A stretch of DNA of 7,412 nt from an uncultured Bacilli bacterium (lineage in GTDB: Bacteria; Bacillota_I; Bacilli_A; RF39; UBA660): positions 1 through 7,412 of the forward strand of contig CANQHY010000060.1 in assembly GCA_947623975.1 (NCBI GenBank). The letters run 5' to 3'. The translations under genes were made by a program, and so were the position numbers. The notes under the pieces are model-generated. The model did not search any database and was not told the origin of the DNA. It saw only the letters and a program-made list of their open reading frames with translations. Below are positions 1 to 5,032 of the stretch, piece by piece. Positions within the stretch are counted from its first letter, which is position 1, and the number at the start of each line of letters is the position of its first letter.

Positions 1-479
1 TGGCTCTTTCATTTGAAAGAGAAGAAAAGGAGATAATGAACGAAAAACCTAGAAATCCCAAAGAGAGTATTTTTGATAAATTAATGCTAGAAGAGGTGCT
101 TATTGCGGGACTTACAATGGGATTAGTTGTATTTCTAGTATGGATTTTCTTAACTAAAAAAGTTGGTATGGAAATTACAACAGCAAGAGGTTACATAATG
201 ATGCTTATGGTATTTATGCAAAACTTTCACGTTCTTAATTGTCGAAGTGAAAAAATATCAGCCTTTAAGCTTCCAATTTCTAGAAACTGGTTTGTAGCTC
301 TTAGTATAATTGTGGCAATTGTTCTTCAAATAATAGTTATGGAAATAGATGTACTAAGTAATTTTCTAAGTACTAACAGCATTCCTTTTATTCATATAAT
401 ATACATTTTATTAGCTAGTACGCCAATACTCTTAGTTATGGAAATATTTAAAAAAATAAAATTTAGAAAGAGGCATTAA
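1..479 (+). CDS. P-type cation (calcium-type) ATPase, C-terminal part, gene cut by left window edge
   Basis: This is the C-terminal membrane part of a P2-type cation-pumping ATPase, which uses ATP to export Ca2+ or a similar cation. The first ATG in the frame (36) is internal: the frame stays open to the left edge and reads ALSFEREEKEI just before it, the family segment at the end of the P-domain. Next comes the family motif RNPKES, then four hydrophobic segments, counted from the ATG at 36: about 21-41, 52-68, 84-104 and 117-139. These match TM7-TM10 of the Cation_ATPase_C region. The segment ending in LNCRSE (about 67-72) is a hallmark of P2A pumps. The catalytic DKTG, nucleotide-binding domain and TM1-6 lie outside the window, so ion specificity cannot be read. 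The stop codon directly abuts the next start (0 nt), so the channel gene is probably co-transcribed. Family assignment is firm; calcium is inferred. Confidence 0.9.
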   Translation, partial: ALSFEREEKEIMNEKPRNPKESIFDKLMLEEVLIAGLTMGLVVFLVWIFLTKKVGMEITTARGYIMMLMVFMQNFHVLNCRSEKISAFKLPISRNWFVALSIIVAIVLQIIVMEIDVLSNFLSTNSIPFIHIIYILLASTPILLVMEIFKKIKFRKRH

Positions 480-1286
480 ATGGAAAAAGCAGTAGAAAAA
501 TTAATTGAAGGTCTAGTTGAATTAGGCTTTAGGATAATCGGTCTTGTATTAATAATATTTTTAGTATTTAAATTTGTTAAATTTTTGATAAGAATTTTAA
601 ATAAATCGAAAGGCTTTAATAAACTCGAAAAAAGTGTTACCTCATTTATTATAAGTTTTTTAGGTATTGCTCTAAAGACTTTAATAGTTATAACAGCCCT
701 TGCCTATATTGGAATACCTATGACGTCAGTACTTACAGTTTTTGGAACAGCGACTCTTGCTATAGGTCTTGCTTTGCAAGGTGGACTTACCAATATGGTA
801 GGGGGAATTATGATTTTGGTATTTAAACCTTTTAAAATAGGAGACTATATTGAAGCAAGCGGAAATAATGGAACTGTAGATGATATTACAATTTTTTATA
901 CCGTCCTTAAGACTCCTGACAATAAAAAAATAGTATTGCCCAATGGTTCTTTAGCTAATGAACCTATCATAAACTATTCTGCTGAGGAAAAACGAAGATT
1001 AGATCTTTCTTTTTCCGTAAGTTATAGTAGTGACATCGACGAAGTTAAAAAGGTCATAGAAGATACCATAAAAAAAGAAGCATTAGTACTTACAGATGAA
1101 GAGATATTTGTCCATCTTGCAGAACATGGTGATAGTGCTTTAATATTTGCTGTTAGAGTCTGGGTAAAAACTAATAATTATTGGGATTTAAAATTTAGTC
1201 TTGAAGAAAATATTAAAAAAGAATTCGATAAAAATAAAATCGAAATACCTTATCCACAATTGGATGTCCATATGCGTAAAAACTAA
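480..1286 (+). CDS. mscS: MscS-family mechanosensitive ion channel
   Basis: Small-conductance mechanosensitive channel, opened by membrane tension to release solutes on hypo-osmotic shock. The length of 268 aa is close to the classic MscS (about 286). Hydrophobic helices lie at about 16-38 and 54-80. The pore helix TM3 (about 83-122) is rich in Gly and Ala and ends with MVGGIMILVFKPFKIGDYIE, a very typical MscS signature. The beta domain follows, with the LPNGSL motif (153-158), then the alpha/beta cage and the family C-terminal motif IPYPQLDVH (256-264). The ATG lies directly after the ATPase stop; its AGAGG ribosome binding site is inside the end of the ATPase gene, which suggests translational coupling. 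An intrinsic terminator overlaps the stop codon. Pairing with a cation pump suggests ion or osmotic homeostasis (inference). No residue looks missing. Confidence 0.95.
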   Translation: MEKAVEKLIEGLVELGFRIIGLVLIIFLVFKFVKFLIRILNKSKGFNKLEKSVTSFIISFLGIALKTLIVITALAYIGIPMTSVLTVFGTATLAIGLALQGGLTNMVGGIMILVFKPFKIGDYIEASGNNGTVDDITIFYTVLKTPDNKKIVLPNGSLANEPIINYSAEEKRRLDLSFSVSYSSDIDEVKKVIEDTIKKEALVLTDEEIFVHLAEHGDSALIFAVRVWVKTNNYWDLKFSLEENIKKEFDKNKIEIPYPQLDVHMRKN

Positions 1287-1309
1287 AAGACCAAAAGTGT
1301 CTTTTTTTT
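1285..1309 (+). terminator. Intrinsic terminator after the ATPase-mscS pair
   Basis: AAAAGAC (1285-1291) and GTCTTTT (1299-1305) form a perfect 7-bp stem around a 7-nt loop, followed by more T (to 1309). The stem begins within the stop codon of the channel gene. The stem is AT-rich, so it may be only moderately efficient. Confidence 0.7.
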
Positions 1310-1331
1310 GTCCTTAATATGTCAAAAAAAA

Positions 1332-1543
1332 ACTAGTTTACATTGTTTAAAAAAATAACAAAAAAAGCAAATTTTTACAAAAGAAAAACTTGAAAAATAA
1401 AGACAAAAAATTAAAAAAATTAAAAATGCAAAAATTAAAAAAATCAAAAAAAAAGAAAAAATGAAAAAAATGATTTTGAACAAAAATCTTGAAAAATAAA
1501 GAAAAAAAGCAAAAAAGTGGGGAAAGACTACTTTACATTTTTT
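1332..1543 (+). repeat. Dispersed pair of 17-nt direct repeats (ACTAnTTTACATTnTTT)
   Basis: Copy one (1332-1348, ACTAGTTTACATTGTTT) and copy two (1527-1543, ACTACTTTACATTTTTT) match at 15 of 17 bases and lie 195 nt apart. They flank the A-rich stretch upstream of nrdD. They are the least A-biased parts of this region, so the match is more informative than the poly-A similarity between them. They could be binding sites or the relics of a duplication. No known regulator motif was recognised. Confidence 0.4.
1389..1501 (+). repeat. Exact 14-nt direct repeat in the A-rich leader
   Basis: CTTGAAAAATAAAG occurs exactly at 1389-1402 and again at 1488-1501, 99 nt apart, and both copies run on into A-rich sequence. 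In such biased sequence part of the match is expected by chance. With the 17-nt repeat pair it hints that the leader grew by local duplication. Confidence 0.35.
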
Positions 1544-1600
1544 GGGGAAAATAATTTTTCTTATTTTATAAGGAATTCAAAAAAAAGTAAAAAATTACCA

Positions 1601-1629
1601 TTGACTTATAATTTTTTAGTATCTAAAAT
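1601..1629 (+). promoter_or_regulatory. Sigma-A-type promoter of the anaerobic RNR operon
   Basis: TTGACT (1601-1606) and TAAAAT (1624-1629) are separated by exactly 17 nt, close to the vegetative consensus. The predicted transcript starts near 1636, giving a leader of about 32 nt to the nrdD ATG. AGAGG (1654-1658) lies 9 nt before that ATG. No other hexamer pair as good was seen between the mscS terminator and nrdD. Confidence 0.7.
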
Positions 1630-1639
1630 TGTCTTATAA
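1601..1639 (+). promoter_or_regulatory. Candidate operator: two copies of TTGnCTTATAA around the nrdD promoter
   Basis: TTGACTTATAA (1601-1611) covers the -35 box and TTGTCTTATAA (1629-1639) covers the predicted transcription start. They differ at one base and are 28 nt apart, so both lie on nearly comparable faces of the helix. Paired sites flanking a promoter are a common repressor layout. RNR operons are often controlled by NrdR, whose boxes are roughly ACACTATATATAGTGT; only the right half here (TATAAAGTG, 1635-1643) resembles that, so NrdR is possible but weakly supported. Confidence 0.4.
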
Positions 1640-1667
1640 AGTGATACAAAAGAAGAGGTAAATTTGG

Positions 1668-3983
1668 ATGGAAAAAGAAGAGTTTTTTGAAAATTTAAAA
1701 GTAGTTAAAAGAAATGGAAAAAAAGTTGATTTTGATGGAGCTAAAATTGCTCTTGCTATTAAAAAAGGTTTTGATAATATTGAATTACCTGATGATGTCG
1801 ATGTAGAGACAGGAAAAGTTTATACTGAAAAAGATATGCAAAAAGTATATCAAGCAGTAATGATTCGAATAGAGAAAGAATATAAAGACGAAGAAAAAAT
1901 TAAAATAGAAGATATTCAAGATTTGATCGAAGATGAGCTTCAAAAGAAAAATTACCTTGATGTTTATCACTCTTTTAAAGATTATCGTGAAAGACGTGCT
2001 CAATCGCGAGAAATGTTCTTTGATGATAAGAAAAAACATAAATTTTTAAAAACATTAGAAGGTCTTGGATTAAAGAGTGCTCATGAAGATGATACTAAAA
2101 GAGAAAATGCTAATGTCGATGGCGATACAGCAATGGGAACTATGCTTCAGTATGGTTCGACAGTATCAAAAGAGTTTGCAAAGTCATATTTGATGAAGAA
2201 AAAATTTGCTGATGCTCATGATGATGGTGATATTCATATTCATGACTTAGATTTTATGCCAATGGGAACTACAACTTGTATGCAAATAGATTTAGCTAAA
2301 TTGTTTAAAAATGGTTTTTCAACAGGCCATGGACATTTAAGAGCTCCAAAAGATATAATGAGTTATTCAGCATTAGCGGCAATTGCTATTCAATCTAATC
2401 AAAATGATCAGCATGGTGGACAAAGCATACCAGCTTTCGATTATTATATGGCTCCAGGTGTTTTATTGACATTTAAAAAACAGCTTAAACAGACTATAGC
2501 AGATTTACTTGATTTTTCAGGATTTAACACTTATATAAATATGGCAAGTGTTGCTAAAGAAGTAGATAAAATAGAAACAATTGGAATAGATGAGACTTAT
2601 TTCGAAAAGTACATTAAGGAAAATGACACAATTAGAAGATTATTCTCAATGTCTATTGAAAAGGCTTATAAAAAAACTAACAGAGTTACTTATCAAGCTA
2701 TGGAAGCATTTGTTCATAATTTGAATACCATGCATTCAAGAGCAGGAGCTCAAGTTCCGTTCTCTTCAATAAATTTTGGTACCGATACTTCGAAAGAAGG
2801 CAGAATGGTTATCGAAAATTATCTATTAGCAGTAGAAGCTGGTTTGGGTCACTCTGAGACTCCAATATTTCCAATTTCGATATTCAAAGTAAAAGAGGGC
2901 GTAAATTATAATGAGGGAGATCCTAACTACGATTTATTCAAATTATCTTGCAGAGTATCTGCTAAGAGATTGTTCCCTAATTTTTCATTTTTAGATTCGC
3001 CATTTAATTTGCAATATTACAAACCTGGTGATTATACTACAGAGGTTGGCTATATGGGATGCAGAACTAGGGTTATTGGAAATCATGTTGATCCTGATAA
3101 AGCAGTTACTCCAGGAAGAGGAAATTTATCATTCACGTCGATTAATTTACCAAGATTAGGTATAAAACATGGTATAGTTACAAAACAAAGAGAAAAGGCA
3201 GATATGAAGGCTTTCTATGAAGACTTGGGGGAATTAGTTGAACTTGTTAAAGATCAGTTATTGGAAAGATTTGAAATACAATGTAATAAAAGAGTATATA
3301 ATTTTCCATTCTTGTTAGGACAAGGAGTATGGTTAGATTCAGAAAAATTGAAACCTACCGATAGGCTTAGAAAAGTTTTAAAACATGGAACTCTTAGTAT
3401 TGGTTTTATAGGGCTTGCTGAGTGTTTGAAAGCCTTAACGGGACAACACCATGGTGAAAGTGAAGAGTCTCAAAAATTAGGTCTAGAAATTATTGGTTTT
3501 ATTCGTAAAAAGTGTGATGAATACAGTGAGAAATACAATTTGAATTTTACTTGTCTTGCAACGCCAGCTGAAGGATTATCAGGAAGGTTTGTTGCCATCG
3601 ATAAAGCAATATATGGAAAAATAAAAGGCGTAACAGATAGAAATTATTATACTAATTCATTCCATATTCCAGTATATTTTCCGATAACGATAAAAAAGAA
3701 GATAACATTAGAAGCACCGTATCATGCTCTTACAAATGCAGGTCATATTTCTTATATCGAATTAGATGGCGATACATCAGAAAATTTGGAAGCATTTGAA
3801 AAAGTTATTAGGATAATGAAAGAAGCTGGAATTGGCTATGGAGCTGTTAATCATCCAGTCGATAGAGATCCTGTTTGTGGATATGTAGGAATAATAAAGG
3901 ATGTATGTCCTAAATGTGGAAGACGCGAAGGTGAAGGCGTAAGTTTAGAGAAAATCACATCACTACAGTGTGATTGTAAATAA
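1668..3983 (+). CDS. nrdD: Anaerobic (class III) ribonucleoside-triphosphate reductase, large part without its glycyl-radical motif
   Basis: Catalytic subunit of the oxygen-sensitive class III reductase, converting ribonucleoside triphosphates to dNTPs in the cytoplasm. Residues about 11-105 form an ATP-cone (VVKRNGKKVDFD at 12-23), the allosteric on/off switch. The ten-stranded barrel follows, with GDIHIHDLDF (187-196), C204 in TTTCMQ (likely partner cysteine), and YMGCRTR with C465 as the likely thiyl-radical cysteine. M463 and N486 sit at the same spacing as T4 NrdD M288, C290 and N311. The C-terminus is abnormal. A usual NrdD has a Cys4 zinc site, then an RRITGYL-type motif carrying the radical glycine. 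Here the first zinc cysteine is D734, followed by C737, C747 and C750. The chain then runs GEGVSLEKITSLQCDCK and stops, with no radical glycine. That motif is in the next small gene. On its own this protein should not be activatable. Confidence 0.95.
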   Translation: MEKEEFFENLKVVKRNGKKVDFDGAKIALAIKKGFDNIELPDDVDVETGKVYTEKDMQKVYQAVMIRIEKEYKDEEKIKIEDIQDLIEDELQKKNYLDVYHSFKDYRERRAQSREMFFDDKKKHKFLKTLEGLGLKSAHEDDTKRENANVDGDTAMGTMLQYGSTVSKEFAKSYLMKKKFADAHDDGDIHIHDLDFMPMGTTTCMQIDLAKLFKNGFSTGHGHLRAPKDIMSYSALAAIAIQSNQNDQHGGQSIPAFDYYMAPGVLLTFKKQLKQTIADLLDFSGFNTYINMASVAKEVDKIETIGIDETYFEKYIKENDTIRRLFSMSIEKAYKKTNRVTYQAMEAFVHNLNTMHSRAGAQVPFSSINFGTDTSKEGRMVIENYLLAVEAGLGHSETPIFPISIFKVKEGVNYNEGDPNYDLFKLSCRVSAKRLFPNFSFLDSPFNLQYYKPGDYTTEVGYMGCRTRVIGNHVDPDKAVTPGRGNLSFTSINLPRLGIKHGIVTKQREKADMKAFYEDLGELVELVKDQLLERFEIQCNKRVYNFPFLLGQGVWLDSEKLKPTDRLRKVLKHGTLSIGFIGLAECLKALTGQHHGESEESQKLGLEIIGFIRKKCDEYSEKYNLNFTCLATPAEGLSGRFVAIDKAIYGKIKGVTDRNYYTNSFHIPVYFPITIKKKITLEAPYHALTNAGHISYIELDGDTSENLEAFEKVIRIMKEAGIGYGAVNHPVDRDPVCGYVGIIKDVCPKCGRREGEGVSLEKITSLQCDCK

Positions 3984-3986
3984 AAG

Positions 3987-3997
3987 AAAGGAAGAGG
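3987..3997 (+). promoter_or_regulatory. Strong ribosome binding site of the stand-alone glycyl-radical gene
   Basis: AAAGGAAGAGG lies within the 20-nt spacer between the nrdD stop and the next ATG, ending 6 nt before it. An upstream in-frame TAA (3998-4000) excludes any longer form of the small gene. This site is the main sequence evidence that the 56-codon gene is translated as its own protein and is not the broken tail of nrdD. Confidence 0.75.
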
Positions 3998-4003
3998 TAA
4001 AAA

Positions 4004-4174
4004 ATGAAAAAAGAATTAGAATTTGAGGTAGCACCAAAAGAAAAGAAGACTACAGGAGAAGGAGTAGGATTCGAAAGAATTAGAAGGATTACAGGATATC
4101 TTGTAGGAACAGTAGATCGTTTTAACGATGGAAAACGTGCTGAGGAACACGATAGAGTAAAACATTCATTTTAA
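4004..4174 (+). CDS. Stand-alone glycyl-radical domain of class III ribonucleotide reductase (split NrdD, 56 aa)
   Basis: This 56-residue protein is, from about residue 18 on, the conserved C-terminus of a normal NrdD: GEGVGFERIRRITGYLVGT (18-36), then VDRFNDGKRAEEHDRVKH (37-54). Gly31 in RITGY is the expected radical glycine, made by NrdG and used to oxidise the active-site cysteine of NrdD. Residues 2-17 (KKELEFEVAPKEKKTT) are a charged extension not typical of NrdD and could dock to the large subunit. It has a strong ribosome binding site, starts 20 nt after the nrdD stop in a different frame, and ends 3 nt before nrdG. Every key residue is kept, which argues against decay. The GEGV segment occurs both here and near the end of NrdD, so the split duplicated the junction. 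I infer that it acts in trans as a replaceable radical part, as YfiD/GrcA does for pyruvate formate-lyase. Identity is firm; trans action is inferred. Confidence 0.88.
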   Translation: MKKELEFEVAPKEKKTTGEGVGFERIRRITGYLVGTVDRFNDGKRAEEHDRVKHSF

Positions 4175-4177
4175 GAT

Positions 4178-4732
4178 ATGTTTATACGACTTGCTAGTAA
4201 ATTAGAACGAGGAAGCATTGTTGATGGTGAAGGTATAAGGGCAGTTGTGTGGACACAAGGGTGTCCTCATAATTGTCCAAAGTGCCAGAATCCTGAAACA
4301 CATGACTATAATGGTGGATTTTTAGAGGATGTCGAAAAGATAAAAAAAGAAATAAATTCGCTAGATAGTGAAGAAGGCATTACTTTATCAGGAGGAGATC
4401 CTTTTGTTCAACCAGAGGCATGTTATGAAATTGCCAAATATTGTCATAGTGTTAACTTAAACGTATGGTGCTATACAGGATATACTTATGAGGAATTATT
4501 AAAAAAAAGTAAGGAAGAACCTATTATTATGGATTTCTTAAAAGAGATAGATGTTCTTGTTGATGGAAGGTTTATCTATAAATTAAAAAGTTTAGAGTGT
4601 AAGTTCCGCGGTTCAAAAAATCAACGTCTAATAGACGTACAAAAAACTTTACTTAATAATAAAGTAGTATTATTTGATGTTGACAGTGATAATATAAAAA
4701 AGAAGACAAAAGATACAAATATTTATATATAA
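4178..4732 (+). CDS. nrdG: Anaerobic RNR activating enzyme (radical SAM activase)
   Basis: Radical SAM activase that uses a 4Fe-4S cluster and S-adenosylmethionine to abstract hydrogen from the radical glycine of NrdD. The cluster motif is C29-x3-C33-x2-C36 in the segment VWTQGCPHNCPKCQNPETHD (24-43). The SAM-contacting SGGDP is at 71-75, VDGRF at 128-132, and the NrdG-typical FRGSKNQRLID at 143-153. The N-terminus (MFIRLAS, then SIVDGEGIR) fits NrdG, which supports this ATG. At 184 aa it is slightly longer than the E. coli enzyme (154), with a Lys/Asp-rich tail. The start has no evident Shine-Dalgarno and lies 3 nt after the stop of the 56-aa gene, so its translation probably depends on ribosomes finishing that gene. 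Here the activase must modify a separate small protein, free or bound to NrdD. Function is firm. Confidence 0.95.
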   Translation: MFIRLASKLERGSIVDGEGIRAVVWTQGCPHNCPKCQNPETHDYNGGFLEDVEKIKKEINSLDSEEGITLSGGDPFVQPEACYEIAKYCHSVNLNVWCYTGYTYEELLKKSKEEPIIMDFLKEIDVLVDGRFIYKLKSLECKFRGSKNQRLIDVQKTLLNNKVVLFDVDSDNIKKKTKDTNIYI

Positions 4733-4738
4733 ATAATC

Positions 4739-4779
4739 GATGTTAGAATGTTAATAATTGTAATTTCTAACATCTTTTT
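4739..4779 (+). terminator. Strong intrinsic terminator of the nrdD-nrdG operon
   Basis: GATGTTAGAA (4739-4748) and TTCTAACATC (4765-4774) form a perfect 10-bp stem with a 16-nt loop, followed directly by five T (4775-4779). It starts 6 nt after the nrdG stop and separates this operon from the next one. Confidence 0.9.
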
Positions 4780-4870
4780 AATTAATATAACTATTAATTA
4801 TTGATTTATCTTTGCAATTTCAAATTAGACATACACTTTAAATTGTTTACTTTAGTTTTACACAGTAAAA
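4780..4870. other. AT-rich non-coding part of the 300-nt spacer before the WXG operon
   Basis: Between the nrdG terminator and the candidate promoter there is no credible gene. A TTG-started open frame covers 4801-5028, but it has no ribosome binding site, no recognisable content and runs through the promoter and leader. I see no other structured element here. Confidence 0.55.
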
Positions 4871-4899
4871 TTGACAAAAAGATTTATTTATTATACTAT
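4871..4899 (+). promoter_or_regulatory. Candidate promoter of the WXG-type operon
   Basis: A perfect -35 box, TTGACA (4871-4876), is followed by TATACTAT (4892-4899). This gives either TATACT at 15-nt spacing or TACTAT at 17-nt spacing as -10. The transcript would start near 4903-4906 and have a leader of about 128 nt. A weaker alternative is TTGAAA (4931-4936) with TATGTA (4953-4958). Confidence 0.5.
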
Positions 4900-4902
4900 T
4901 TT

Positions 4903-4919
4903 ATTGTAATTAATACAAT
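4903..4919. promoter_or_regulatory. 17-nt palindrome at the predicted transcription start
   Basis: ATTGTA (4903-4908) and TACAAT (4914-4919) are perfect inverted arms around ATTAA. The position, overlapping the predicted start site, is typical of a repressor operator. It could also form a weak hairpin at the RNA 5' end. No regulator is encoded in the window. Confidence 0.45.
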
Positions 4920-5032
4920 CTGTGGAGTTATTGAAAATAATAAAGAAAAATTTATGTATTTTAAAATATTAACAGTTTATATTTTCATTGATTGTAAGAA
5001 TTTATGTGATATAAAGAAAGGAGCATAGTGAT

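Larger units (their letters stand above)
1310..1590. other. A-rich non-coding stretch upstream of the nrdD promoter
   Basis: About 280 bases lie between the mscS terminator and the nrdD promoter and hold no credible gene. The + strand is overwhelmingly A, with many A-runs of 5-9, few C and scattered G; T occurs mainly near both ends. All + strand frames are broken quickly by TAA or TGA and no ribosome binding site precedes the few ATGs. The stretch contains two pairs of short dispersed repeats (listed separately). At 1560-1572 is a perfect small inverted repeat, CTTAT-ttt-ATAAG, about 30 bases before the -35 box. Phased A-tracts of this kind tend to be curved DNA and can act as upstream promoter elements, but no function is shown here. 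Confidence 0.6.

Noticed and set aside
1461..1499. 12-codon upstream open frame in the A-rich leader
   Set aside because: It lies upstream of the predicted nrdD promoter, so it would not be in the transcript; it has no ribosome binding site, and such frames are expected in A-rich sequence.
1310..1667. Riboswitch or structured RNA ahead of nrdD
   Set aside because: The predicted leader is only about 32 nt and the upstream sequence is too A-rich to fold; no conserved riboswitch core was recognisable.
1785..2039. Minus-strand open frame of 84 codons inside nrdD
   Set aside because: It lies wholly antisense within a clearly conserved gene, is Phe/Ile-rich as expected from reverse-reading A-rich codons, and has no family motif.
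3939..4063. Group I or group II intron, or an intein, interrupting nrdD
   Set aside because: The intervening segment is only about 122 nt, far too short for a self-splicing intron or intein, and shows none of their core motifs.
3920..4174. Simple frameshift or sequencing error breaking a normal nrdD
   Set aside because: No single indel restores one frame. About 120 extra nt separate the two parts, including a stop, a strong Shine-Dalgarno, a new ATG and a second GEGV segment. The small gene keeps all conserved residues.
4801..5028. Plus-strand TTG-started open frame of 75 codons between nrdG and the WXG operon
   Set aside because: It has no ribosome binding site and no recognisable domain, and it runs through the candidate promoter, palindrome and leader.
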